From: CAZHLD01 sp964533185
GTDB taxonomy: Bacteria; Acidobacteriota; Terriglobia; Acidiferrales; UBA7541
Reading direction: 5' to 3'
DNA: 64,000 nucleotides
Assembly: GCA_964533185.1 (NCBI GenBank)
Contig: CAZHLD010000001.1
Coordinates: forward strand, 144,602 to 208,601
Part shown: in pieces, positions 26,923-34,538 of the stretch
How the letters are laid out: every line of letters begins with the position of its first letter
Numbering within the stretch: position 1 is the first letter of the stretch
Translations under genes and position numbers: made by a program
Notes under the pieces: generated by a model
Databases searched by the model: none
What the model was told of the DNA's origin: nothing
The model's input: the letters and a program-made list of their open reading frames with translations, nothing else

Positions 26923-27786
26923 ATGGAAGTTTCCGTACTCGCCTCGTTCATCGCCGGACTCGTCTCCTTTCTCTCCCCGTGTGTCTTGCCTCTCGTCCCC
27001 GGATACATCTCCATGCTGAGCGGCATTGGCGTGGACCAGCTTCGTCAGGGCAAGCAACCGCGCAGCAGCCTGCTCGGCTCTTCGCTCGCTTTTGTCCTGG
27101 GTTTCTCCGTGGTCTTCATCTCCTTCGGAGCCTCCGCCAGCGCCGTCGGCAAATTCCTGGTCAGCAACAAGAGCCTCCTCGCCCCGCTTGCCGGCGCTGT
27201 GATTCTTCTCTTCGGCCTTCATTTGGTCGGCTGGCTCTCTCGCATCTCGATCCGCATTGGACTGGTGATCGGCGCTGTGCTCGTCGCTCTGGCGATTCTT
27301 CTCCGCTTCCGCCCCGGACTCTTCGGCTCCACCCTCGACCCCATCCATTTCGTAAGCCTCTCCCTGATTTTTCTCACCGGACCCTTCCTCACCCGCTGGC
27401 TCAACCGCGACGTCCATTTCCGCGACCTCGGCAGCCGCCCGGGCCACGCCAGCGGCTTCCTGATGGGCTTTGCGTTCGCCTTTGGCTGGACGCCCTGCAT
27501 CGGCCCCATCCTCGCTGGCGTTCTCGCGCTGGCCGCCACCAGCGAGACCATCACCCGCGGCGTCTTCCTTCTGGCCATTTACTCCGCCGGCCTGGCCATC
27601 CCGTTCTTGCTCACCGCCCTCGGCATCAGTCGCTTCCTCAAGTTCTACCAGCGCTTCCGCCGCCACCTGCACGCCGTTGAGGTCGGCAGCGGCGTGCTCC
27701 TTCTCTTTGTCGGCGCGCTGATTTTCGTCAACCGCCTGACCTGGCTTTCGGGTAAACTAAGTTTCCTGAATTATTTCGCCTGGTGA
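26923..27786 (+). CDS. ccdA: Cytochrome c biogenesis protein CcdA
   Basis: A 287-residue membrane protein of the DsbD/CcdA family that carries reducing power across the membrane. The first helix holds SFLSPCVLPLVPGY with the conserved Pro-Cys; the second conserved Cys is in GWTPCIGPIL (about residue 191). Seven or so transmembrane segments are visible. The region between helices 4 and 5 is longer than in the shortest CcdA proteins. The TlpA-type thioredoxin 30 bases downstream is the likely partner for reducing apocytochrome c or other exported thiols. Confidence 0.93.
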   Translation: MEVSVLASFIAGLVSFLSPCVLPLVPGYISMLSGIGVDQLRQGKQPRSSLLGSSLAFVLGFSVVFISFGASASAVGKFLVSNKSLLAPLAGAVILLFGLHLVGWLSRISIRIGLVIGAVLVALAILLRFRPGLFGSTLDPIHFVSLSLIFLTGPFLTRWLNRDVHFRDLGSRPGHASGFLMGFAFAFGWTPCIGPILAGVLALAATSETITRGVFLLAIYSAGLAIPFLLTALGISRFLKFYQRFRRHLHAVEVGSGVLLLFVGALIFVNRLTWLSGKLSFLNYFAW

Positions 27787-27815
27787 GTTACAGCGTGCGT
27801 GGAGTTGAACCGTAG

Positions 27816-28388
27816 ATGAACAAGAAGCTCTTAGTGGTCGGTATCGTGGTTCTTCTAATTGCCGCCGTCTATCTGATCGACCGCGGCACGCGCGGCGCTG
27901 CCGGGCCCGCTGTCGGATCGCCCGCCTCCGCCTCGGCGAAGCCGGTGGAGAGCACCCCCGCACCCGACGTCACCATGAAAGACCTCTCCGGCAAAGACAT
28001 CTCTCTCTCCGACTTCCGCGGCCAGGTCGTTCTGGTCAACTTCTGGGCCACTTGGTGCGGCCCCTGCCGCTTCGAAATCCCCTCGCTCATCGAGTTTCAG
28101 CAGAAGTACGGTGACCGCGGCTTTGTGGTCCTCGGCGTGGCCATGGACGACGAAGGCAAAAGCGTCGTCGAGCCTTACATCACCAAGGAGCGCTTTGACG
28201 TCGCCGGCCAGCAAGCGGCCATCAACTACCCCATCCTCCTTGGCAACGACGCCATCGCCGAAAAGTTTGGCGGCATCATCGGCATCCCCACCAGCTTCCT
28301 GATCTCCCGCAACGGCAAAGTCGTCAAGCAGATCATCGGTCTGGTGGACCACGATAAGCTCGCCGCCGAAATCGAATCCCTCCTCTAG
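27816..28388 (+). CDS. TlpA/ResA-like membrane-anchored thioredoxin
   Basis: A 190-residue protein with an N-terminal signal anchor (LLVVGIVVLLIAAVYLI), a Pro/Ala-rich linker and a thioredoxin domain containing NFWATWCGPCR (active-site CxxC at about residues 79-82) and the cis-Pro in GIPTSFLI. It faces the periplasm and probably receives electrons from CcdA, encoded immediately upstream. Confidence 0.93.
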   Translation: MNKKLLVVGIVVLLIAAVYLIDRGTRGAAGPAVGSPASASAKPVESTPAPDVTMKDLSGKDISLSDFRGQVVLVNFWATWCGPCRFEIPSLIEFQQKYGDRGFVVLGVAMDDEGKSVVEPYITKERFDVAGQQAAINYPILLGNDAIAEKFGGIIGIPTSFLISRNGKVVKQIIGLVDHDKLAAEIESLL

Positions 28389-28455
28389 CGCACCTTCTTG
28401 ATTCGCTTCTTCGACTCTTTGACTCTTCGACTTTCGCCCTTGCCTTCTCCCCTTC

Positions 28456-29397
28456 TTATCCAATCGTTTTCTTCACAAACCCCGTCACATCCCCCCACGC
28501 CGCCTTGGCCTGCTCGGCGTTATATCGCGGCCCGGTAAAGTTCATAAACGCGTGCTGCGTCCCCGGGTAAGTCTTCCGCGTATAGTTCTTCCCCAGCTCT
28601 TTCATCTTCGCGTCAATCGCGTCCAGGCTCGCGTTCACGCGCTGATCGTCCTCCGCGCACACCGCGAAAATCGGGCACGCGATCTTCTCCAGCCGGTCCG
28701 CTGGCGGCGCCCCGCCGTAGAACGGCACCGCAAAGCGCAGCTCGCTCGACTCCGTCGCAAAATAAAACGTCTGCGCTCCTCCCCAGCAGAACCCACTGAC
28801 GCCCATCCGCTCCTTCTTCACATCTTTGCGCGTCTTCAGGTACGTCAACGTCGCCCCCAGGTCGGCCACCACGCCCGCGCGGCCCAGCTTCCCGATTCCT
28901 TCCCGCGCCGCATCCATGGACGCATACGCGGCCGTCCCGCCCAGCCGCGAGAGGAAGTCCGGCGCGATCCCCAGCAGCCCTTCGGCCGCCCACCGCTGCG
29001 CAATGTCCACCACAAACTCGGTCAGCCCGCGGTTCTCGTGGATCACCACGATCGAAGCAAACGGCGCACCCTTCGCCGACCGCGCCAGGTACGCGCCCAC
29101 TTTTCCCGCTCCGCCTTCGTACTCCACCCACTCCGCCTCCACGCCCGCCGGCTTCCTTTGTTCGCCCGCCGTGATGGACTCCTTCGGCGTCGGCGGCGTC
29201 TGCCCCTGCGCATCCGGCCAGTTGTACCACTCCCACTCGCTGGCGATCCCCTCAGCCAGCAGAATGTCCCGCGCCACCAGCACGCTGCCGGTTGCGAACG
29301 CCAGCATCTGGAAAAACTCCCGCCGCGAGATCTCTCCCCTCCGGTAACCCTCGAGCAACCGCTTCACTGCCGATTCCCACACCGCTTGTGTCGCCAT
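28456..29397 (-). CDS. Dienelactone hydrolase family protein, possibly exported
   Basis: A 313-residue alpha/beta hydrolase. The triad is visible: nucleophilic Cys in GFCWGGAQ, Asp in CAEDDQRVN and His in GTQHAFMNF; the oxyanion region is VIHENRGLTEF. An N-terminal extension contains SRREFFQMLAFATGSVLVA, a Tat-like signal (S-R-R-E-F-F) placed unusually far in, after 20-25 residues. It probably hydrolyses lactones or esters outside the cytoplasm. It converges on the tlpA gene. Confidence 0.88.
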   Translation of the reverse strand: MATQAVWESAVKRLLEGYRRGEISRREFFQMLAFATGSVLVARDILLAEGIASEWEWYNWPDAQGQTPPTPKESITAGEQRKPAGVEAEWVEYEGGAGKVGAYLARSAKGAPFASIVVIHENRGLTEFVVDIAQRWAAEGLLGIAPDFLSRLGGTAAYASMDAAREGIGKLGRAGVVADLGATLTYLKTRKDVKKERMGVSGFCWGGAQTFYFATESSELRFAVPFYGGAPPADRLEKIACPIFAVCAEDDQRVNASLDAIDAKMKELGKNYTRKTYPGTQHAFMNFTGPRYNAEQAKAAWGDVTGFVKKTIG

Positions 29398-29590
29398 TCT
29401 TCCCCCCTTTCCCGGTCTGATACCGGGCGTTCCTTGCCTCTAGGGACGCTCCTGCGCCTCGCCGGGTTTCCACCCTATACGTCCTCCTCCCGCACTTTTC
29501 TTGTGTCCCTTCTTGGGTTACGCTTCTACTGTCCCTCGGCACCCGGTAACTTTTCGGTGGCAGCTTTCGTACTGGAGACGGCATCACATA

Positions 29591-30826
29591 ATGCGGCGGG
29601 GTGTGCAGCTTCGAGAACCGGTCACGGTCGCACTGGAGACTCTCCGCGCGCACAAGCTGCGCTCCTTCCTCATGCTTCTGGGCATTATTCTCTCCGTCTC
29701 CACCCTCATCGTCGTCGTCGCTCTCATCGAGGGCACCAACCGCTACATCGCCGACCGCGTTGCCAACCTCGGCTCCAACGTCTTCCTTGTCGTCCGCTTC
29801 CCCATCATCACCCAGGTCGAAGAGTTCGTGAAGGCCTCGCGCCGCAACAAAAACATCACCTGGGACGACTACGAGTCCCTCCGCGACAATCTCACCCTTC
29901 CCCGCCGCGTTGGCGTGGAGGTTCGCTCGCTCGGCACCGCCCGCGCCGCCACCTTTTCGCTTGAAGACGTCAGCATCCGCGGTGTCTCCGCCAGCATCGG
30001 CGAAATGGACGTCCAAGAGCCCGCCGCCGGCCGCTACATCTCCGACACCGATAACGACCGCCGCTCCCTGGTCACCCTCATCGGCTCCGAGGTCGCAGAA
30101 AAACTCTTCCCCGGTCTCGACCCACTCGGCCGTTCCATTCAGCTCAACGGCCGCCCGTTCCAGGTCGTCGGCGTCGCCAAACCCATCGGCACCGTCCTCG
30201 GACAGTCGCAGGACAGCTTTGCCTACATCCCCGTCCGCACCTTTCTCAAAATCTACGGCAGCAATCGCAGCCTCTCCATCAATGTCCAGGCCCGCGGCGC
30301 CGAATGGATGGCTCAGACCCAAGACGAGGCCCGCGTCCTCTTGCGCGCTCGCCGCCACCTCAAGCCCGGCGAAGACGACAACTTCGGCATCATCGCCTCG
30401 GAAACCCTTCTCGGCCTCTGGAAGCAAATCACCGGCGCCATCGCAAAAAGCGCCGTTGGCATCGTCTCCGTGTTCCTCGTTATCGGTGGCATCGTCATCA
30501 TGAACGTCATGCTCTCCAGCGTCACCGAGCGCACTCGCGAAATCGGCATCCGCAAATCCCTCGGCGCTCGCCGCAGCGATATCATGCTTCAGTTTCTTGT
30601 CGAGTCCTCGGTCATGTGCGCCATCGGCGGAGCCATCGGCGTCTCCGTCGCTTGGCTGATTGCGCTTCTGGTTACAGCCACCACCTCCGTTCCCATGGCC
30701 GTCCCCATTACGGCCGTGATCATTGCCTTGGTTGTCTCTACGGCTGTAGGCTTGTTTTTTGGCATTTATCCGGCGCGCCGCGCCGCTCGCCTCGACCCCA
30801 TCGAAGCCTTGCGCTTCGAACTGTAG
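29591..30826 (+). CDS. MacB-like ABC transporter permease
   Basis: About 411 residues with the MacB/FtsX layout: one N-terminal helix after ALETLRAHKLRSFLMLLGI, a periplasmic MacB_PCD domain (about residues 50-270), and three C-terminal helices with NVMLSSVTERTREIGIRKS, the coupling-helix motif. ATG 29591 is chosen; the upstream open frame is not protein-like. The next gene is a paralogue 26 bases away. No ATPase gene is next to the pair, so the energising subunit must be encoded elsewhere. Confidence 0.88.
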   Translation: MRRGVQLREPVTVALETLRAHKLRSFLMLLGIILSVSTLIVVVALIEGTNRYIADRVANLGSNVFLVVRFPIITQVEEFVKASRRNKNITWDDYESLRDNLTLPRRVGVEVRSLGTARAATFSLEDVSIRGVSASIGEMDVQEPAAGRYISDTDNDRRSLVTLIGSEVAEKLFPGLDPLGRSIQLNGRPFQVVGVAKPIGTVLGQSQDSFAYIPVRTFLKIYGSNRSLSINVQARGAEWMAQTQDEARVLLRARRHLKPGEDDNFGIIASETLLGLWKQITGAIAKSAVGIVSVFLVIGGIVIMNVMLSSVTERTREIGIRKSLGARRSDIMLQFLVESSVMCAIGGAIGVSVAWLIALLVTATTSVPMAVPITAVIIALVVSTAVGLFFGIYPARRAARLDPIEALRFEL

Positions 30827-30852
30827 GAAGGAGCCTCTGGCAAGGATCAACT

Positions 30853-32112
30853 ATGCGCATCCACCTCGGCGAAAACGCGCGGATGGCTCTCACCACCCTT
30901 CGCGAAAACAAGCTCCGCTCTTTTCTGACCGTCATTGGTGTCGTCATTGGCATCACCGCCCTGATCTCGGTCGCCTCCATCCTCGTCGGCCTCGACCGCG
31001 ACATCCGCGGCTACCTCGAAGACTTCGGCACCAACACCCTGTTCATCTTCAAGTTCGATCCCGGCATCCGCACCACACGCCTCACCTCCGAGGAACGCAC
31101 CCGCAAGCCCCTCACCCTCGAAGACGCCCAGGCCATTGTCGAATTCTGCCCATCGGTCCGCCGCGTCTCCGTCGAAGTATTCCCCCGTATCAACTTCTTT
31201 GGTCGCAGCGTTCCACCCAGCGCCCGTTACAAGGGCAAAGAGGTCTACAACGTCAATCACACCGGCGGCATTCCCGACTATGAGTTCGTCTACAACGCCA
31301 ACATTCACAGCGGCCGCTTTTTCACAGAGGCGGAGAATCTTCATCGCTCCGATGTCGCCGTTGTCGGCTATGACCTCGCCGAGGGCCTCTTCCCCGGCGA
31401 AGACCCCATCGGCAAACCCATCCTCGTTGGCGGCGTTTCCTACCAGGTCATCGGTGTCCTCGAAAAGCGCAAGGGCCAGTTCTTCCACGACGATTCCTCC
31501 GACAAGGAAGTTCTGGTCCCCTATCAGACTTACCGCAAGCACCATCCGGCCGACGACGAACATTTCATCGGCGCCGAGGCCTACCCGGGCCGCCTGGCCG
31601 CCGCCGAAGATGAAATCCGCGGCCTCTTGCGCCGCCGCCGCAACGCCCCTTTCAACAAGCCTGACAACTTCGGCATCTCCAGCGCCCAGCAAATTGCCAC
31701 CCAGTTCCGCCAGATCATGGGCTCCATAGCTCTTTTGATTGCTGTCCTCAGCTCCATCGGACTCCTCGTCGGCGGCGTCGGCGTGATGAACATCATGCTC
31801 ATGTCCGTCACTCAACGCACCCGCGAAATCGGCGTTCGCAAAGCCATCGGCGCGCGCCGCAGCGACGTCATCTGGCAATTCCTCACCGAGGCGATGACTC
31901 TCACTGGCCTCGGCGGCGTCATCGGCGTCCTGCTCGGTGTTGGGATCAGCCTGCTCATCAACGCCCTCGTGCCTGGCCTCCCCTCTTCCGTCCCTATCTG
32001 GGCCGTCATTCTCGGCGTCGCCGTCTCCATGGCCGTCGGCCTTTTCTTCGGCATGTACCCCGCCGTCAAAGCCGCCCGCCTCGACCCCGTCGATGCCCTC
32101 CGCTACGAGTAA
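30853..32112 (+). CDS. MacB-like ABC transporter permease (second copy)
   Basis: About 419 residues, paralogous to the preceding gene: TLRENKLRSFLTVIGVVIG, a periplasmic domain, then NIMLMSVTQRTREIGVRKAIGAR and two more helices, ending PVDALRYE. AGGAAGGAG lies about 20 bases upstream, at the end of the first gene. The two may form a heterodimeric mechanotransmission-type exporter of lipids, peptides or small molecules. A family D repeat follows the stop. Confidence 0.9.
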   Translation: MRIHLGENARMALTTLRENKLRSFLTVIGVVIGITALISVASILVGLDRDIRGYLEDFGTNTLFIFKFDPGIRTTRLTSEERTRKPLTLEDAQAIVEFCPSVRRVSVEVFPRINFFGRSVPPSARYKGKEVYNVNHTGGIPDYEFVYNANIHSGRFFTEAENLHRSDVAVVGYDLAEGLFPGEDPIGKPILVGGVSYQVIGVLEKRKGQFFHDDSSDKEVLVPYQTYRKHHPADDEHFIGAEAYPGRLAAAEDEIRGLLRRRRNAPFNKPDNFGISSAQQIATQFRQIMGSIALLIAVLSSIGLLVGGVGVMNIMLMSVTQRTREIGVRKAIGARRSDVIWQFLTEAMTLTGLGGVIGVLLGVGISLLINALVPGLPSSVPIWAVILGVAVSMAVGLFFGMYPAVKAARLDPVDALRYE

Positions 32113-32562
32113 CCACCTGTCTGGTCTTCGGGCTTGCCCCCGGGCATACCCGGTGTTGGGGTGCGTCTTTAGACCGCCCCTCTCCCGCTCTCATCCTGCC
32201 CCCACCCGATCATGATGCGCCATGGATCTCAACCTGCACCGCCTGCAACCACGTTTCACAATCATGGGTAGTGACTCAGTTTGGTCCTAAATGAAAGAAG
32301 GGAACCAGACCCAGCCGCTGGTTCCCTACTCGCTTTACCTCACCGCGATACCAAAGGTTCTAATTCACCCCTATTGCTCTCTAGCGGGCTAGTCGCCAAA
32401 GTTAGTTTCGCGCCTTGGGCCTGTGATTATCCCCGCTGTTCAGTAGGGGGTAAGGCGACGGTCAGCTTTGTAATCAGGGATACGGCACCTCCTACGACCC
32501 TACTGTAAGCGTAGCACACCCAGAGTCCGGTAGTGCCTCGATCTGGCTGGAGTCGACCAGTT
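32113..32562. other. Intergenic region of unknown content with a hairpin
   Basis: 450 bases with no supported gene. It holds a family D element (about 32165-32190, GTCTTTAGACCGCCCC) and a hairpin at 32300-32326 (GGGAACCAG, nine-base loop, CTGGTTCCC) without a T-run. From about 32200 composition becomes less GC-rich than the flanks, and several short GC-rich stems are possible. It could be an RNA gene or decayed mobile DNA; no known RNA was recognised. Confidence 0.5.
32300..32326. terminator. Hairpin, possible terminator or RNA element
   Basis: A perfect 9-bp inverted repeat, GGGAACCAG/CTGGTTCCC, with a nine-base loop (ACCCAGCCG). No U-tract follows, so termination is only one possibility. 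Confidence 0.35.
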
Positions 32563-32808
32563 TCAAGAAAGTGCTTCGTAGAATTCCTTCTTGCTGTTGC
32601 CAGATTGCCTCATCATGCTTTTGATTAGGTCTTTGCAAAACTCCCGCATAGACATGTCAATCGTTACCAACGCCCTAAGACGGTCTTTATCGTCTGCTGG
32701 CCGCTCCCAATGGGCGTGCGAACCGTTTTGTCTTTTGAAGGAAAACCCTAGATTCTTTAGAATATTGACGACATCACAGGGCTTGAGAGGAGGATAGCGC
32801 CGACCCAT
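32563..32808 (-). CDS. hicA: HicA-family mRNA interferase toxin (predicted)
   Basis: An 81-residue protein of the YcfA/HicA fold (double-stranded RNA-binding-like). The start KPCDVVNILKNLGFSFKRQ is the usual HicA N-terminus, and NGSHAHWERP holds the catalytic His that follows Gly-Ser in the family. VTIDMSMREFCKDLIKSMM matches the C-terminal helix. It lies 18 bases downstream of a HicB-like gene, so the pair is probably a toxin-antitoxin module. Base composition is less GC-rich than the neighbours, suggesting acquisition. Confidence 0.78.
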   Translation of the reverse strand: MGRRYPPLKPCDVVNILKNLGFSFKRQNGSHAHWERPADDKDRLRALVTIDMSMREFCKDLIKSMMRQSGNSKKEFYEALS

Positions 32809-32826
32809 CCTGCAAATAGTAGCAGA

Positions 32827-33264
32827 TTAACAATGAGAGAGATATCGCTTTACTAATTCTGGAGTTGCTGGAAGGAAGTGCTTCCCGTGAAGACCACGAA
32901 TGCGCGACGAAAACCAACACTTCAACTTGTGGTAGTAGTAGCGCAGACGATGGCTAAGAGGGGAAAGGCGCAAAACAAGTCCCTTTGTAGATTCTCCCTC
33001 AAATGCGACTTCCAAGTAACCATGCATTGATTCCTGAAGCTTGCCAATGGCTGCTTCGAGGGTATCGCCCTGTGAGAGCAAGTCCAGATCAACACACTCC
33101 GCGATATAAGAATTTGATCCTGAAAGATACCAATAACAGCGTAGAGGTCTTTCCTCTCCACAATGGGCACAGATTAGAATGGGTAGACGAATCAGCGGAG
33201 AGCCGCACTCCGGGCAGTGCTTGACTTCACGAACGGAATTAGACAAGGTTCCCGTAGTTTCCAT
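32827..33264 (-). CDS. HicB-like antitoxin with N-terminal zinc ribbon (predicted)
   Basis: A 145-residue protein. CPECGSPLIRLPILICAHCG forms an N-terminal four-Cys zinc ribbon (about residues 18-37). The middle YIAECVDLDLLSQGDTLEAA, followed by a helix to EGES (about residues 54-91), is a HicB partial-RNase-H-like domain, although no DNA-binding HTH or ribbon-helix-helix was recognised in the C-terminal 50 residues, which are rich in Arg, Lys and aromatic residues. It precedes hicA on the same strand. It presumably neutralises HicA; the zinc ribbon may replace the usual operator-binding domain. Confidence 0.62.
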   Translation of the reverse strand: METTGTLSNSVREVKHCPECGSPLIRLPILICAHCGEERPLRCYWYLSGSNSYIAECVDLDLLSQGDTLEAAIGKLQESMHGYLEVAFEGESTKGLVLRLSPLSHRLRYYYHKLKCWFSSRIRGLHGKHFLPATPELVKRYLSHC

Positions 33265-33452
33265 GGCCCTGTCTGAGCATCCTTCACTGCTTGCACGTGA
33301 AAGTATATCTCAATTCGATGGCATCTTTCTATGATTTTTCTTGAACGTAAGCTACAGAAGAGAAAGGATTTCTTCCATTGCCCAAACATGGTCATTTACC
33401 AATCTTGTACCGCCTTGTGCCCCACAGAACCCTGCTGTACTCTGAATCCGAC

Positions 33453-33782
33453 ATGGACGAACAAGTGTTCCGCAAACACTGCGACGCCGCGCTGGACTCT
33501 CTTCGCCGCCGCCTCCTCGACCTCGGTGACCAGCACGGCTTCGAAGTCGAAGGTCAGGGCGATAAGCTCGAGCTCCTCTTCGAAGAGCCCTCAGAGGCCC
33601 GGTTTGTCATCAGCCCAAATGCACCCGTCCGCCAAATCTGGATTTCCGCCCTTTCCACCAGCTTCAAGCTGGCCTGGTCGGACTCAGGTGGCGCCTTTGT
33701 CCTCGAAAAAACGGGCGAGACTCTCCCTCAAGTCATGAGTGGAATCCTCTCAAAGCAACTCGGCATCTCAATTACTGTTTGA
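33453..33782 (+). CDS. cyaY: Frataxin-like iron-sulfur cluster assembly protein
   Basis: A 109-residue protein matching CyaY/frataxin: an acidic first helix (MDEQVFRKHCDAALDSLRRR), strands with VEGQGDKLELLF and RFVISPNAPVRQIWIS (the family NxQxPxxQIW motif, with small changes), and the final helix ISKQ-type region. It modulates the cysteine desulfurase and iron supply for Fe-S cluster assembly. ATG 33453 gives the usual length; an upstream ATG at 33378 would add an unrelated leader. It is divergent from the HicBA-like pair. Confidence 0.85.
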   Translation: MDEQVFRKHCDAALDSLRRRLLDLGDQHGFEVEGQGDKLELLFEEPSEARFVISPNAPVRQIWISALSTSFKLAWSDSGGAFVLEKTGETLPQVMSGILSKQLGISITV

Positions 33783-33846
33783 GTGAAGGGCGATCTGGGT
33801 TGGATTAGATTCTCAATTGAGGTTGGTTCTTTCAGGAATGCTTCAA

Positions 33847-34416
33847 ATGATCAAGCGGCGCCCGCAGCTCTTCTTTGCAATTCTTTTCCTGATCCTCCTC
33901 AGCCTGCCGTCCGCCGTCTCGGCTCAATCTGACTCTCTCCCCCGCGCAAATACCGTTGTTAAGCCGCAGGCCTACGTCTCTCTGGCTCCTGTCCCTCGCG
34001 CTCGCACGTTTGAAGTTGCCGTCGTCAGCGAAATCCTCCCCGGCTTCCACGTCAACTCCAACCCCGCCTCGCAGGACTACCTCATCCCCACCCAGGTCAC
34101 CGCCGCTCTTCCCGCCGGCTTCCGCATCCTCGCCACCACCTACCCGCCCGGCGTCCTGCGCAAGTTCAAGTTCTCTCCTGTCCAACTCTCTGTCTACGAA
34201 GGCAAGTTCACCGTTCGTCTTCGCCTCGCCGCCGCTGCCGACGCCCCGCTCGGCCCCCAGAAAATCCCGCTCGTCCTCCGCTACCAGGCCTGCAACGACG
34301 AAGCCTGCCTTCCGCCCGTCAAGCTCCCCGTCGTCGCCGAATTCGAACTCGCCCCCACTGGCTCCAAAGCCCTCCCCGCCAACCCCTCCATCTTCCACCC
34401 CGCTTCACCCAGGTAG
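33847..34416 (+). CDS. Secreted DsbD alpha-like (DsbD N-terminal) domain protein
   Basis: About 189 residues with a signal peptide (LFFAILFLILLSLPSAVSA). The rest resembles the N-terminal domain of the thiol reductase DsbD: GFHVNSNPASQDYLIPT and YQACNDEACLPPVKLPV, the latter with the two Cys expected to exchange electrons. There is no transmembrane or thioredoxin part, so this is a stand-alone alpha domain. It may cooperate with the CcdA/TlpA pair encoded 6 kb upstream. ATG 33847 has AGGA at 9 bases; ATG 33838 touches the same AGGA and is less likely. Confidence 0.75.
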   Translation: MIKRRPQLFFAILFLILLSLPSAVSAQSDSLPRANTVVKPQAYVSLAPVPRARTFEVAVVSEILPGFHVNSNPASQDYLIPTQVTAALPAGFRILATTYPPGVLRKFKFSPVQLSVYEGKFTVRLRLAAAADAPLGPQKIPLVLRYQACNDEACLPPVKLPVVAEFELAPTGSKALPANPSIFHPASPR

Positions 34417-34455
34417 TTTCTTTCTCTTCTCTCTTGGGTGCGAGGACTTTACGTT

Positions 34456-34498
34456 GAGATCCTTCGCGTCCCGACCTGGTCGGGACGCTCAGCATGAC
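34456..34498 (-). repeat. Dispersed repeat family A, copy 4 (reversed)
   Basis: GAGATCCTTCGCGTCCCGACC...GGTCGGGACGCTCAGCATGAC is the reverse of copies 1-3. It lies in the short gap where strand composition flips. Confidence 0.85.
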
Positions 34499-34538
34499 GC
34501 ATACAAAGGAAGGGCGGGGGAGAGGTGAACGGTAAGTA

